DNA from: Ferrimonas balearica | GTDB taxonomy: Bacteria > Pseudomonadota > Gammaproteobacteria > Enterobacterales > Shewanellaceae | Reading direction: 5' to 3' | DNA length: 64,000 nucleotides | Assembly: GCF_019802055.1 (NCBI RefSeq) | Contig: NZ_JAHVHW010000007.1 | Span: 1,637,403-1,701,402, forward strand | Translations under genes and position numbers: made by a program | Part shown: one piece after another, positions 43,858-53,304 of the stretch | Layout: each line of letters begins with the position of its first letter | How positions within the stretch are numbered: position 1 is the stretch's first letter | Notes under the pieces: model-generated | Databases searched by the model: none | Told to the model about the DNA's origin: nothing | What the model saw: the letters and a program-made list of their open reading frames with translations, nothing else

Positions 43858-44877
43858 TCAGGTCCTGAGCAAATCGGTTACCTGCGATCGGGACAGGTTG
43901 GCCTGAGCCAACAAAGCGCCAACCTGCGAGGCAAAGGGCGAGCGGGCCAGATCGCGGTTGAGCTCCGCCAACACACTGTCCACATCGCCCGTGCCGGTGA
44001 AGCGCCGGATCTTATCCAGTCGGGCCGACACCGTCGCCTGCAGGTTATCCAACTCGCTAAGTTGGGTATCCACCTTATTCAGGGTTTTGCGGATCTTGGC
44101 CTGCGCCTGTTTCAGTTGCTCTTGACCGTCGAACCGCCACTCCCGCGGATCCGCCCAGGGATAGACTTCCTGGGTTTTCACCACCACGCCATCACCGGCG
44201 GGCAGGCGCTGCCCCTGCCCTGCCATCCACAGACCCCCTTCAAGCTGAGTCTGCTGTTTGGCATCGAGTAGCAGCACGGGCCGGCCATCCTGGCCCCGTT
44301 TAACCTGGATGCCCAATCCCGACAGGCCATCCTTCAGCGCCGCCATCACCCGGTCGGAATTGCCCTCCCCGGGCAGAACAAACTCACTGCGCTGGTCACC
44401 GAGCTGCACCGCGATCCGCTCATCCCGGGGTTTAACGGCGCTCAGGTCCGCTCCCTTGATGGCGTACTGTCGGGGCGCCGGCCCCTGCTGCCCGCGAACC
44501 AGGTTAAGCTGATGATCCAGCAGCGGCTTACCGCGGTATTCTGCCTTCAGCATCAGCAGTCGATCCCGCTGCTGGGCCATTGCCTGACCATTTCCGTCGC
44601 CCTGACGGATCGCCTGATCGACCTGACGTTGAAGCAGCGACAGTTGGGTTTTGGCCTGACGCAAAACCTGAGCACCGGTTTGCGCGGCGGCCACCTGGTG
44701 TTGCCCCTGACCCACCGCTGCCCAGCGCCGATAACTCTCCATTCGCCACTGGGGTACGCTGACACCGGCTTTGCTGGTGCTTTTACCCTCGGCGGAATGG
44801 GCCACCGCCCCGGCCGGAGCGGCCTGGGCCTGACGTCGTTGTTGGACCGACAGTGTGTCTGAGACGGCGCTGACCAT
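43858..44877 (-). CDS. LafW-position protein, probable hook-associated/flagellar accessory protein
   Basis: This 339-residue cytoplasmic-type protein is Gln- and Ala-rich with predicted coiled coils (AAQTGAQVLRQAKTQLSLLQRQVDQAI; LKQAQAKIRKTLNKVDTQLSELDNLQATVSARLDKI). The end (FASQVGALLAQANLSRSQVTDLLRT) resembles the amphipathic C-termini of axial proteins. It follows flgL by 11 bp, the place of lafW (putative hook-associated protein) in the E. coli Flag-2 lateral cluster. The name is based on position; direct similarity could not be tested. It is most likely an exported or chaperone-like part of the lateral flagellum. Confidence 0.62.
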   Translation of the reverse strand: MVSAVSDTLSVQQRRQAQAAPAGAVAHSAEGKSTSKAGVSVPQWRMESYRRWAAVGQGQHQVAAAQTGAQVLRQAKTQLSLLQRQVDQAIRQGDGNGQAMAQQRDRLLMLKAEYRGKPLLDHQLNLVRGQQGPAPRQYAIKGADLSAVKPRDERIAVQLGDQRSEFVLPGEGNSDRVMAALKDGLSGLGIQVKRGQDGRPVLLLDAKQQTQLEGGLWMAGQGQRLPAGDGVVVKTQEVYPWADPREWRFDGQEQLKQAQAKIRKTLNKVDTQLSELDNLQATVSARLDKIRRFTGTGDVDSVLAELNRDLARSPFASQVGALLAQANLSRSQVTDLLRT

Positions 44878-44888
44878 CGTGTGTCTCC

Positions 44889-45803
44889 TTACAGATGGTT
44901 AAACAGGCTGAGCTGGTTGATCTTGACGTAACTCTGCTGCGTGGCCTGCAGAGCGGTCAGGTAGGTGGCGAGCGCCAGGCTGGCCTCGGCGTAATCCAGG
45001 TTCTCAATCTCACCGATCAGTTCCTGGTTAAACATGCCGATATCCTGGTGGGCGGTCTCCAGCAGGTCCATCGCCTGCTGACGTCCACCCAGTTCGGTCA
45101 TGGTCTGTCCGATGCTGCTCATGGTGCTGTCTACGGTGCCCAGGGCGCTGTTGAAGGCGGCTTCAAACGCCGGATCTCCGGGCGCCAGATTGGGGTCCTC
45201 CAACACGGCGATCCAGTTATCCAACTCGTTAAAGATGTCGCTGCCACCGGAAAAGAACACCGCACCGGCGGTGTCGTTTCCGGGGATCCAGTTACCCTCG
45301 CCCACCGGCACATCCCGTTGGGCCAGATCACCCTGGTAGACCCAGTTGCCGTTGGCATCGCGCTCCACCGGCGGGGTGTTCACCTCATTACCGGAGTAGA
45401 TGTACTTGCCCTTCTCATCCTTGGTGTTGACGTGCTCCACCAGTGAGTCCTGCAGCACGCGCAGCTCAGCAGCAAGGCCTTTGCGGTCTTCGTGGGTCAA
45501 AGATCCGTTGTTGCCCTGCAGGGTCAGGTCCCGCACCCGGTAGAGCACATTGTTCATGTTATCCAGGCTGGACTCTGAGCGGCTCAGGCTCATCCGCAGG
45601 CTGGAGATGTTGCTCATGTACTGGTTAAGCGACGACTGCTCCCGCTGAAGGCTGAGGGACTGCACTGCACCCAGCGGATCATCGGAAGGCACATTCAGCT
45701 TTTTACCGGTACTCATCTGCTGCAGCACTTTGCCGTAGTTGGCCTGATTCATCTGCATGCTGCTGAGGTTCAGCCGGTGCATCTGTTGCATGGAAACGCG
45801 CAT
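44889..45803 (-). CDS. flgL: Lateral hook-filament junction protein FlgL (HAP3)
   Basis: This 304-residue protein has the flagellin-like N-terminus of FlgL (MRVSMQQMHRLNLSSMQMNQANYGKVLQQMSTGKKLNVPSDDPLGAVQSL) and the matching C-terminus (EIENLDYAEASLALATYLTALQATQQSYVKINQLSLFNHL). It joins hook and filament with FlgK. It follows flgK by 11 bp. Confidence 0.96.
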   Translation of the reverse strand: MRVSMQQMHRLNLSSMQMNQANYGKVLQQMSTGKKLNVPSDDPLGAVQSLSLQREQSSLNQYMSNISSLRMSLSRSESSLDNMNNVLYRVRDLTLQGNNGSLTHEDRKGLAAELRVLQDSLVEHVNTKDEKGKYIYSGNEVNTPPVERDANGNWVYQGDLAQRDVPVGEGNWIPGNDTAGAVFFSGGSDIFNELDNWIAVLEDPNLAPGDPAFEAAFNSALGTVDSTMSSIGQTMTELGGRQQAMDLLETAHQDIGMFNQELIGEIENLDYAEASLALATYLTALQATQQSYVKINQLSLFNHL

Positions 45804-45814
45804 GGTTGGCCCTC

Positions 45815-47188
45815 TTAGAACATGGTCAACATGGTTTGGAACAGTTGATCAGCGGTGCTGATCACCTTCGCATTGGCCTGGTAAGCCTGTTGGTACACGA
45901 TGATGTTGACGCCCTCTTCATCCAAGTTGACGGCACTGACGCCGTCGCGCTCGTTCAAAGCACGCAGCAGCTCACCGTCTGCGGAATCGGACTCCAACTG
46001 AGCCTGACGGCTCTGGATCCCCAGCTCTCCCAGGTACATGGCGTACGCCTCATTAAGGGTGGCGTCACTGCCCAGGGAGGTGAAGGTCAGCTTGGTGTCC
46101 GCAAAGGCCAGCAGGTCCTTAAGGTTGGTGTTGTCACCGGGCGCCCCGTTCTTACCAAAGGCCAGCATCTCGGCGGTGAAGCCGTCAGTGACCTTCAGCG
46201 TGCCCGCCGGGTTGGCCGGATCGTAGGTAAAGAGATCCAGCGTCGGTGCGTTGCCATTCAGGTCGGTACCGTTGGCCAGGATGGCGTTGAATCCATCCGC
46301 CATCTGCATCGCCAGCTCATCGATAAAGTCACGACTCTGCTGCCAGTTGGTGTCACGGTATTCGAACAGCGCCCCCATCTTGCCACCCACCTCATCATTG
46401 ATCTGGTAAGTGGTGCCGCCAATGGAGAGGCTCAGCGCGGAGAACTGGGGATTGTTGGGGTCCGGGTACGCTTCGAACTTGGCCGGGGAGGTTCCCAGCA
46501 CCAGCGGTTGCCCCTTGGGCAGAGTGACGTTGATGGTGCCGTCCGCATTCTCAGTGGTGCGGATGTCCACCATCTCAGCCAGTTCTGCCACCGCCTGATC
46601 ACGAGCATCCAGCAATTGGGGCGGCACGTCACCGCTGCCCATGTTGCTTTGGATCTCCTTGTTGATCCGGGCGATGTTTTCCAGACGGGTATTCACCTCC
46701 GTCACGGAGCCCTTGATCTGCTCCTCAATCTGCTTGAGCTGACTGTCCAGGCTCTGGTTGATGGTGGTGAAGCGGCTGGCCAGGGCCTTCGCTTCATTCA
46801 TCACACTCTGACGGGTGGCGATGTCGTTGGGGCTCTCCATGGCGGAGTTGAGTGCCGCAAACAAGCTGTCCAGACCCATGGAGATGCTGGCACCCTTGGA
46901 ACCAAACACCTCTTCGGTTTTGCCCAGGTAGCTGGCTTTGGTATTGGAAAAGCCCGCTTGCGTGCTGGCGCGCCAGATCTGCGCGGTCAGGTATTCATCC
47001 GCCACGCGGCGGACGCCGTCCACCTGGACGCCGGAACCGGCGCCCATAAAGCCGCCGGGGCGGGCACTCACCAGCAACTGCTGGCGGCTGTAGCCGGGCG
47101 TGGTGGCATTGGCAATGTTGTTGGAAGTGATGGCCAGGTGCATCTGGGCAGCGTGCAGCCCGGAAAGGCCATTACCAAGCATGTTCAT
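45815..47188 (-). CDS. flgK: Lateral hook-associated protein FlgK (HAP1)
   Basis: This 457-residue protein starts NMLGNGLSGLHAAQMHLAITSNNIANATTPGYSRQQL, the axial-protein motif, and ends with VNLDEEGVNIIVYQQAYQANAKVISTADQLFQTML. The size is near the short end of the FlgK range. It is the first junction protein on the hook. The ATG overlaps the flgJ stop by one base. Confidence 0.96.
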   Translation of the reverse strand: MNMLGNGLSGLHAAQMHLAITSNNIANATTPGYSRQQLLVSARPGGFMGAGSGVQVDGVRRVADEYLTAQIWRASTQAGFSNTKASYLGKTEEVFGSKGASISMGLDSLFAALNSAMESPNDIATRQSVMNEAKALASRFTTINQSLDSQLKQIEEQIKGSVTEVNTRLENIARINKEIQSNMGSGDVPPQLLDARDQAVAELAEMVDIRTTENADGTINVTLPKGQPLVLGTSPAKFEAYPDPNNPQFSALSLSIGGTTYQINDEVGGKMGALFEYRDTNWQQSRDFIDELAMQMADGFNAILANGTDLNGNAPTLDLFTYDPANPAGTLKVTDGFTAEMLAFGKNGAPGDNTNLKDLLAFADTKLTFTSLGSDATLNEAYAMYLGELGIQSRQAQLESDSADGELLRALNERDGVSAVNLDEEGVNIIVYQQAYQANAKVISTADQLFQTMLTMF

Positions 47189-47616
47189 CAGGACTCCTTA
47201 TCAGCCCGGGGGATCACCAGGGCCGGTTGCATGGCGCGGATAGGCACCACCTGCGGTTGCGTCTCTTGCCCGTTATGGGCGACCGCTTCGGCCTGAGGCT
47301 TTAGCGTGCTCTCCTCGCGGGGAGAGAGTTGGCGAACCATCACCTCCGCCAGGCCAATCCCCTGGTGGCGACTCATGTTCTGAGCCAGTTCGGCGTCATA
47401 GAAGTCGTGGAAGACACCGCGCTTCTCGCTCAGGGGACCCTCATCATCCTTCAGAGCATCGGTGGCGGAGCGCATCTGCTTCAGTACCGTCTGCAGAAAC
47501 TGGGTTTCAAACTGACGGGCCACTTCGCGCACCGCACCGGACTCGCCATGCTGCTGCTTCAGTTGGTGAGCACTCATGCCCGCCAACGCACTTTGGGGGT
47601 GTTCGATACGCGTCAT
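47188..47616 (-). CDS. flgJ: Short FlgJ, rod-capping protein without muramidase domain
   Basis: This 142-residue protein corresponds only to the N-terminal rod-binding domain of FlgJ (AVREVARQFETQFLQTVLKQMRSATDALKDDEGPLSEKRGVFHDFYDAELAQNMSRHQGIGLAEVMVRQL). The C-terminal glucosaminidase domain of enterobacterial FlgJ (total about 310) is absent. The lytic enzyme needed to open the cell wall must therefore come from elsewhere. The gene lies between flgI and flgK with end-to-end coupling. Confidence 0.92.
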   Translation of the reverse strand: MTRIEHPQSALAGMSAHQLKQQHGESGAVREVARQFETQFLQTVLKQMRSATDALKDDEGPLSEKRGVFHDFYDAELAQNMSRHQGIGLAEVMVRQLSPREESTLKPQAEAVAHNGQETQPQVVPIRAMQPALVIPRADKES

Positions 47617-48710
47617 CAGATCACCACCAGTTCAGCATCCAGAGCGCCCGCTTCATCCAGCGCCTGCAGAATCGCCATCAGGTCAGTGGGCGCGGCACCC
47701 AGGCTGTTTACCGCCCGGACGATCTCATCGAGGCTGGTGCCTTCCGGCCAGACGAACATGTTGGCGCTGCCCTGGCTGATGTCGATCTGACTGTCCTGAA
47801 TCACCGTGGTGTCGCCACCGCCGAAGGCGTTAGGCTGGCTCACCTGCTGACGCTCGGTGATGGTGACCGTCAGGTTGCCGTGGCTGACCGCCGCACGCTG
47901 CACCCGCACCTCCTGACCGATCACCACGGTGCCGGTACGGCTGTTAAACACCACCCGTGGCCGCTGGCGGCCCACTTCCACCTGCAGCTCCTCCAGCATC
48001 GACATAAAGGTCACACGCTGACGAGGATCCATCGGTGCCTGAACCAGCACTTTGGCGTGGTCCTGTGCCCGGGCCACGTCAGGGCCGAACAGGTCATTGA
48101 CGCTGCGCTCGATATTGCGGGCGGTCTTAAAGCTGGGCTGGCGCAGATTAAGCACGATATCAGGCAGTTCGCTGAAGGTGGAGGGGATGTCCGCTTCCAG
48201 GATGCCGCCACTGGGGATCAGTCCAACGGTGGGGGTGTTGATGGTCACGGAGCTGCCGTTGCGTCCCTCGGCGGTGATGCCGCCCACCACCAGGTTGCCC
48301 TGAGCCACCGCGTACACTTCACCGTCAACACCGTGTAGCGGTGTCATCAGCAGAGTGCCGCCGCGCAGGCTTTTGGCATCACCGATGGAGGAGACCGTGA
48401 CATTAACGGTCTGGCCCGGGCTGGCCAGAGGCGGCACAGTGGCATGTACCGCCACCGCCGCCACGTTTTTCAGCTTGGGATCGATGCGGTCATCCAACTG
48501 CACGCCAAACTGCTTAAGCATGTTGACCACGGACTGGCTGGTGAAACGCACCTGGGATTTATCCCCGGTGCCATCCAGACCCACTACCAGGCCATAACCC
48601 ACTAACTGGTTCTCCCGAACCCCCTGCACATCGACGATGTCCATCAGCGGCCGGGCCTGTACCGGGCCCAGCAACAGGAGGGAGAGAACGAAACCGAGAA
48701 TCTGTCTCAT
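47616..48710 (-). CDS. flgI: Lateral flagellar P-ring protein FlgI
   Basis: This 364-residue exported protein has a signal peptide ([19 protein letters not shown]) and the FlgI signatures [31 protein letters not shown] and [13 protein letters not shown]. It forms the P ring in the peptidoglycan layer. It ends [15 protein letters not shown] as FlgI proteins do. It overlaps flgJ by one base. Confidence 0.97.
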   Translation of the reverse strand: MRQILGFVLSLLLLGPVQARPLMDIVDVQGVRENQLVGYGLVVGLDGTGDKSQVRFTSQSVVNMLKQFGVQLDDRIDPKLKNVAAVAVHATVPPLASPGQTVNVTVSSIGDAKSLRGGTLLMTPLHGVDGEVYAVAQGNLVVGGITAEGRNGSSVTINTPTVGLIPSGGILEADIPSTFSELPDIVLNLRQPSFKTARNIERSVNDLFGPDVARAQDHAKVLVQAPMDPRQRVTFMSMLEELQVEVGRQRPRVVFNSRTGTVVIGQEVRVQRAAVSHGNLTVTITERQQVSQPNAFGGGDTTVIQDSQIDISQGSANMFVWPEGTSLDEIVRAVNSLGAAPTDLMAILQALDEAGALDAELVVI

Positions 48711-48719
48711 AAGTTCGCC

Positions 48720-49418
48720 TTAGAAGGGGAAGATGGGGTCGTTGAAGAAGCGCATGCCCCAACCGGGCGCATTGACCTCCGCCAGGGTGCCACGGCCCCC
48801 GTAGCTGATGCGGGCATCGGCGATGCGCTGGGAGGAGATGCGGTTGGCCTGATCCACATCCTCGGGACGCACCAGGCCAACCAGACGGATGTACTCATCC
48901 CCCTGGTTCAGACGCAGCCACTTCTCACCACGGATCACCAAAACACCGTTGGGCAGCACGCCGGAAACGGTGACGGTGATGGCACCGGTCAGCTGGTTCT
49001 GCTGGGAGGAGGATCCGTTACCGGAAAAATCTCTTCCGCCCCCCAACTGAGCCTGACCTGAGCCGGTGCTGCCGCCGAACCCATAGGAGCCGGAACCCTG
49101 CAGACTGGAGTCCTTGGAGGTGCTGGTGCCCGCTTTCTTGCTGGCCTGGGTTTTCTCCTCCAGATCCACCGTCAGGATGTCACCGATGCGGTAGGCACGG
49201 CGGTCCTGATACAAGGCCAGGTTGTAGCCCTTGCGGTAAAGGCTGCCGTGGGCCGGAGTGGGCAAAGAGAACTCCATCGCTGGCGGCGCATACTCCGGGG
49301 CGTTGGGCTCGGTCTTTTCCGGCAGGTAGCGGCTGCTGCAACCGGTCACAATCACCAGGCACATCAGTACCAGGACCCAGCTGAAAGCTTCAGGACGGAT
49401 TCGGCTCCAGGGTGTCAT
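48720..49418 (-). CDS. flgH: Lateral flagellar L-ring lipoprotein FlgH
   Basis: This 232-residue lipoprotein (lipobox VTGCSS after a hydrophobic signal) carries the FlgH motifs GSLYRKGYNLALYQDRRAYRIGDILTVDLEEKTQASKKAGTS and VLPNGVLVIRGEKWLRLNQGDEYIRLVGLVRPEDVD. It forms the L ring in the outer membrane. GGAGGACGCC lies before the ATG. Confidence 0.97.
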   Translation of the reverse strand: MTPWSRIRPEAFSWVLVLMCLVIVTGCSSRYLPEKTEPNAPEYAPPAMEFSLPTPAHGSLYRKGYNLALYQDRRAYRIGDILTVDLEEKTQASKKAGTSTSKDSSLQGSGSYGFGGSTGSGQAQLGGGRDFSGNGSSSQQNQLTGAITVTVSGVLPNGVLVIRGEKWLRLNQGDEYIRLVGLVRPEDVDQANRISSQRIADARISYGGRGTLAEVNAPGWGMRFFNDPIFPF

Positions 49419-49428
49419 GGCGTCCTCC

Positions 49429-50214
49429 TTAGAGCACCTGGTTCAGGTACTTGAGCATGTCGTCGGTGGAGGAAACCACCTTGGCGTTCATCTCGTAGGC
49501 GCGCTGAGTGGAGATCATCTCCACCATCTCCTCCACCACGTTGACGTTGGCGCCCTCCAGGGTGCCCTGCTTCAGCTGGCCCAGAGCGGCATCGCCCGGG
49601 ATCCCTTCAATCGCGGCGCCAGAGGCGGCAGTTTCGCGGTAGAGGTTGTTGCCAAAGGCTTCCAGACCGGCCGGGTTGGTGAAGTTCACCAGGGTGATCT
49701 GACCCAGCTCCTGCGGCTCGGCATCGCCAGCGATCTGAGCGGTCACGATACCATCGGTGCCGATGGTGACGGTCAGCGCGTCCTCTGGGATCTCCACCGC
49801 CGGAACCATGGGCATCCCTTCGGAGGTCACCACCAGGCCATCGGCATTGCGGTAGAACTGGCCGTCACGGGTATAGGCGAAATCGCCGTTGGGTTGCTCC
49901 ACCTGGAAGAAGCCCTGGCCCATGATCGCCATGTCCAGCGGCTGATTGGTGGTAATGATGTCGCCGGTGGTGAACACCTTCTGAGTGCCGGTAATGCGTA
50001 CGCCGGTACCCAACTGCAGGCCGGAGGGCAGTTCGTTCTGCTGATCCGCCATGGCGCCAGGCTGACGCTGCGTCTGGTAGAACAGGTCGTTAAAGGAGAC
50101 CCGGTCCCGTTTGAAACCGGTGGTGTTCACGTTCGCCAGGTTGTTGGCGATGGTGGTCATCTTAGTGTCTTGGGCGGTCAGGCCGGTTTTGCTGACCCAC
50201 AGTGCAGATTGCAT
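49429..50214 (-). CDS. flgG: Lateral flagellar distal rod protein FlgG
   Basis: This 261-residue axial protein starts MQSALWVSKTGLTAQDTKMTTIANNLANVNTTGFKRDRVSFNDLFYQTQRQPGA, typical of FlgG, and ends VNVVEEMVEMISTQRAYEMNAKVVSSTDDMLKYLNQVL. The length is standard (260). It makes the distal rod. Confidence 0.97.
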   Translation of the reverse strand: MQSALWVSKTGLTAQDTKMTTIANNLANVNTTGFKRDRVSFNDLFYQTQRQPGAMADQQNELPSGLQLGTGVRITGTQKVFTTGDIITTNQPLDMAIMGQGFFQVEQPNGDFAYTRDGQFYRNADGLVVTSEGMPMVPAVEIPEDALTVTIGTDGIVTAQIAGDAEPQELGQITLVNFTNPAGLEAFGNNLYRETAASGAAIEGIPGDAALGQLKQGTLEGANVNVVEEMVEMISTQRAYEMNAKVVSSTDDMLKYLNQVL

Positions 50215-50229
50215 CGTTGTTTCTCTCTG

Positions 50230-50958
50230 TTATCCATCACGGAGCAGCCGGTTGCCCGCTTGGGCCAGGTTCTCGGCGCTCTTCATCAATTTCACCTGCA
50301 GCTCGAACTGCCGGGACAGGGACATGGAGGCCAGCAGCTCCTCGACGGCAGTCACGTTGCTGCCCTCCAGAAAGCCACTGGCCAGCTTGACGCCCTCATC
50401 CTGGGCCGCCAGCTCGCCATTCTCCTGCCGCATCAGGCCGTCAGAACCTTTCACCAACTGGTTGGCTTCGGGGTTGACCAGCTTAAGCTGGCCCACCTCT
50501 TCAATCAGCCCACCTTCGGCAGGAAGCAGGCTGATGGTGCCGTCCTCGCCGATGTTCAACTCGCGGTACTCCGGCAGTTGGATGGGGCCGTCCAGTCCCA
50601 GCACGGCGCGGCCGTCGATGGTGACGAAACCATCGGCGTCCAGCACCATGCCACCGGCACGGGTGTAGGCCTCGCCCTCCGGAGTCTGAACCGTCAGCCA
50701 GCCGTCACCCTGGATGGCCACATCCAGGGTTCGACCAGTGGCGTTCAGTTCACCGGCTCGCAGGTTGGCGCCGGATTGCTGGGTTTGCGCCAGAACTCGG
50801 GTCTGCAGGCCGCTGCCGCCCAGAGCATGGGCCTGAACCCGCTCCAGGTCGGCGCGGAAGCCGTTGGTGTTGACGTTGGCCAGGTTGTTGGCGCGAATGG
50901 TCTGCGCCTCCATCACCCGGTTGGCCCCACTGGCCGCGGTATAAAGCAGCTTATCCAT
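50230..50958 (-). CDS. flgF: Lateral flagellar proximal rod protein FlgF
   Basis: This 242-residue axial protein begins MDKLLYTAASGANRVMEAQTIRANNLANVNTNGFRADLERVQAHAL and ends with SNVTAVEELLASMSLSRQFELQVKLMKSAENLAQAGNRLLRDG, both typical of FlgF. It forms part of the proximal rod and is 15 bp ahead of flgG. Confidence 0.96.
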   Translation of the reverse strand: MDKLLYTAASGANRVMEAQTIRANNLANVNTNGFRADLERVQAHALGGSGLQTRVLAQTQQSGANLRAGELNATGRTLDVAIQGDGWLTVQTPEGEAYTRAGGMVLDADGFVTIDGRAVLGLDGPIQLPEYRELNIGEDGTISLLPAEGGLIEEVGQLKLVNPEANQLVKGSDGLMRQENGELAAQDEGVKLASGFLEGSNVTAVEELLASMSLSRQFELQVKLMKSAENLAQAGNRLLRDG

Positions 50959-50967
50959 GGGTCAGCC

Positions 50968-52191
50968 TTAGATTGCCGCGAACAGCGACTGGGTCAGCTT
51001 GTCCTGAGTGCTGATCACCTTGGCGTTGGACTGATAGTTGCGCTGAGCGGTCATCAGGTTGACCAGCTCACCGGTCAGATCCACGTTGGATCCCTCAATC
51101 GCGCCCGCAGTCAGGCTGCCCAGGGTACCGGTGCCCGCCGCACCGGTAATCGGCTGGCCGGAGGCAAAGGTGGCGGTCCAGGCGGTATTGCCCACCTGCT
51201 GCAGACCATTCGGGTTGGGGAAGTTGGCGAGGATCACCTGGCCCTGAAGCTGGTCCTGACCGTTGGTGTAAACGCCATAGAGCATGCCGTTATCGTCGAT
51301 ACGGATGCCGCTGAGTTCACCGGAGCTGTAACCATCCTGACGCATGCTGGCCACCGCGAAATCGGAGCCGAACTGGGTCGCGCCATTGAAGGAGAGGGAG
51401 ATGTCCAGAGCGGAAGCGCCATCCAGAACCGGTTTGCCGTCTGCATCCACCAGGTTCGCCGGGATGTTGAGGGTCAGATCCTGGCCGCTCACCAGCGCAC
51501 CGTTGGAATCAAAGGTAACGGAGGTGTCAGAGGCGTAAGCGGTAATGTCGGTACCGTCCAGTTCATAGCGCACTTCCCACTGGTTCGGGCCGGTCTTCAT
51601 GTAGTACTGGGTCAGGTTGTGCTCGTTGCCCAGAGAGTCGTAGATCTTGGTGGAGTTGAGCGCGTGGTAGGTGGACGCGTCTGCCGGATCGAAGTTGGCC
51701 GGATCCACCGCCTCGTTGCGGGAGTCCAGGTTCAACACCAGGCCCATGCTGCCGGTGGCGCTGGCAGGCAGAGAGCCGGTCTGCACCTGCAGGTCAGTCA
51801 CGGCACCGGTCAGCAGTTGACCATTGGGGCCCACCTGGTAGCCCTGCAGTTTGCCGCCGTGGGCGTCCACGACGTAGCCGTCCTTATCCTGGGCGAACAT
51901 GCCGGAGCGGGTGTAGGTCATGCTGCCCTGGTTGTTGGTCATAAAGAAGCCGGATCCGGAGATCGCCATATCCAGCTCGCGACCGGTGTAGAGCACGTCA
52001 CCGCCGGTGTTGAAGTTTTGGGAGACGTTGGACACGGTCACACCGCCGCCCTGGCCACCCGCGTAGACGGAGGCAAACTCGGTACGGGCACCACGGAAAC
52101 CCGGGGTGGACACGTTAGCGATGTTGTTGGAGATGGTGTTCAGTTCCTGGCTGGTGCTGCGCAGGCCGGACAGGGCAATGTTGAAAGACAT
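50968..52191 (-). CDS. flgE: Lateral flagellar hook protein FlgE
   Basis: This 407-residue hook subunit starts MSFNIALSGLRSTSQELNTISNNIANVSTPGFRGARTEFASVYAG and ends VDLTGELVNLMTAQRNYQSNAKVISTQDKLTQSLFAAI. The variable D1/D2 domains lie between. It polymerises on the rod under the FlgD cap. Confidence 0.97.
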   Translation of the reverse strand: MSFNIALSGLRSTSQELNTISNNIANVSTPGFRGARTEFASVYAGGQGGGVTVSNVSQNFNTGGDVLYTGRELDMAISGSGFFMTNNQGSMTYTRSGMFAQDKDGYVVDAHGGKLQGYQVGPNGQLLTGAVTDLQVQTGSLPASATGSMGLVLNLDSRNEAVDPANFDPADASTYHALNSTKIYDSLGNEHNLTQYYMKTGPNQWEVRYELDGTDITAYASDTSVTFDSNGALVSGQDLTLNIPANLVDADGKPVLDGASALDISLSFNGATQFGSDFAVASMRQDGYSSGELSGIRIDDNGMLYGVYTNGQDQLQGQVILANFPNPNGLQQVGNTAWTATFASGQPITGAAGTGTLGSLTAGAIEGSNVDLTGELVNLMTAQRNYQSNAKVISTQDKLTQSLFAAI

Positions 52192-52213
52192 GGAAGTATC
52201 CTCTTATTGGCCG

Positions 52214-52882
52214 TCAGGCCATTTCACGAATGTCGAAAATGGAAACCGCACCCAGGCCGTGGCCCAGCTCCAGCATCATGTAGCCAGTGGCGGAGTTGAT
52301 GTGCACCTTGTTGACGGTGGCCGCGACCATGGTCAGCGCCTCACCGCTTTCGCCACCGGCGGTCGTCTTGGCTTTCAGGTTGTACTCACCCGGCGGCAGT
52401 CCCAGGGCTTCCGGATCCAGCTCAAAGGCCACTTCGCCCTTGGCCTGGCTGCCCTTCTCGATGGTGGCGACCACGTCACCATTCTCATCGGTGATCTCCA
52501 GGGTCAGGGACTCAACGCCGTTCTCCAGGAAGATCTTGCCGTCCACCACATCGGTGCCCAGCTCGACGGTGTCGGCGTCCACCAGCACCTCACGACCGAT
52601 CAGGTTGGTGGTGCCCAGTACCTGCAGGTTTTCCATCAGGATCGCCTGGTTCTGCTGACCCATACGCAGGTGCTCCAGACTCTCTACCTGAGAGAACTGG
52701 GCCAGCTGAGTCACGTACTCGGTACCGTCCAGCGGGTTGAGCGGATCCTGGTTCTGGATCTGGGCCACCATCAGGGTCAGAAACTCGTTCTTCAGTGAGG
52801 TAGAGCTGTTGGGGTTATTGGTGACCTGCGGGTCGGCGCTGGTCTGGGTGCTCTGGGCACCATCAATGGCGATGCTGTTCAC
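52214..52882 (-). CDS. flgD: Lateral hook cap protein FlgD
   Basis: This 222-residue protein has the FlgD N-terminal segment SLKNEFLTLMVAQIQNQDPLNPLDGTEYVTQLAQFSQVESLEHL and the FLGD/Tudor-like beta domain (VDGKIFLENGVESLTLEITDENGDVVATIEKG). It caps the growing hook. The start codon is GTG (52882), with GGAGG at a suitable distance, just after flgC. Confidence 0.96.
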   Translation of the reverse strand: MNSIAIDGAQSTQTSADPQVTNNPNSSTSLKNEFLTLMVAQIQNQDPLNPLDGTEYVTQLAQFSQVESLEHLRMGQQNQAILMENLQVLGTTNLIGREVLVDADTVELGTDVVDGKIFLENGVESLTLEITDENGDVVATIEKGSQAKGEVAFELDPEALGLPPGEYNLKAKTTAGGESGEALTMVAATVNKVHINSATGYMMLELGHGLGAVSIFDIREMA

Positions 52883-52885
52883 CGG

Positions 52886-53302
52886 TTACATGCCTCCAAG
52901 TTTGAGCAGGCTTTGCTGCATGGAGCGGGCGCGGGACATGATGTCGACGCTGGTTTCGAACGCCCGGGTAGCGGCCATCATGTCGGCCATCTCCTGGACG
53001 GTGTTGACGTTGGAATAGGTAACGTAGCCCTGCTCGTTCGCCATCGGATGGTCTGGCTCGTAGCGGCTCTCCAGCGGCGCGTCCGATTGCACGACACCGG
53101 CAATCTTGACGTTGGCGCTCATGCCGCCTTCCTGGTTCTGTTCATACAGGGTTTGGAACACCGGCTTCAGGGCCCGGTAGGCACTGGCCTCGTCCGGCGC
53201 TGCCGCTTCGGCGTTCGCCAGGTTACTGGCCACCGTGTTGAGGCGGATGCTTTGCGCGTTCATCGCCGAACCGGCGATCTGGTAGATGTCGACAAAGGAC
53301 AT
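52886..53302 (-). CDS. flgC: Lateral flagellar proximal rod protein FlgC
   Basis: This 138-residue rod protein has the N-terminus IYQIAGSAMNAQSIRLNTVASNLANAEAAAPDEASAYRALKPVFQTL and the C-terminus SNVNTVQEMADMMAATRAFETSVDIMSRARSMQQSLLKLG. It belongs to the flgBCD start of the rod-hook operon, spaced 2 bp from flgB. Confidence 0.97.
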   Translation of the reverse strand: MSFVDIYQIAGSAMNAQSIRLNTVASNLANAEAAAPDEASAYRALKPVFQTLYEQNQEGGMSANVKIAGVVQSDAPLESRYEPDHPMANEQGYVTYSNVNTVQEMADMMAATRAFETSVDIMSRARSMQQSLLKLGGM

Positions 53303-53304
53303 GA

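Noticed and set aside
49417-52299. 960-codon plus-strand frame opposite flgE-flgF-flgG
   Set aside because: It spans several real axial genes on the other strand and has no start signal or domain.
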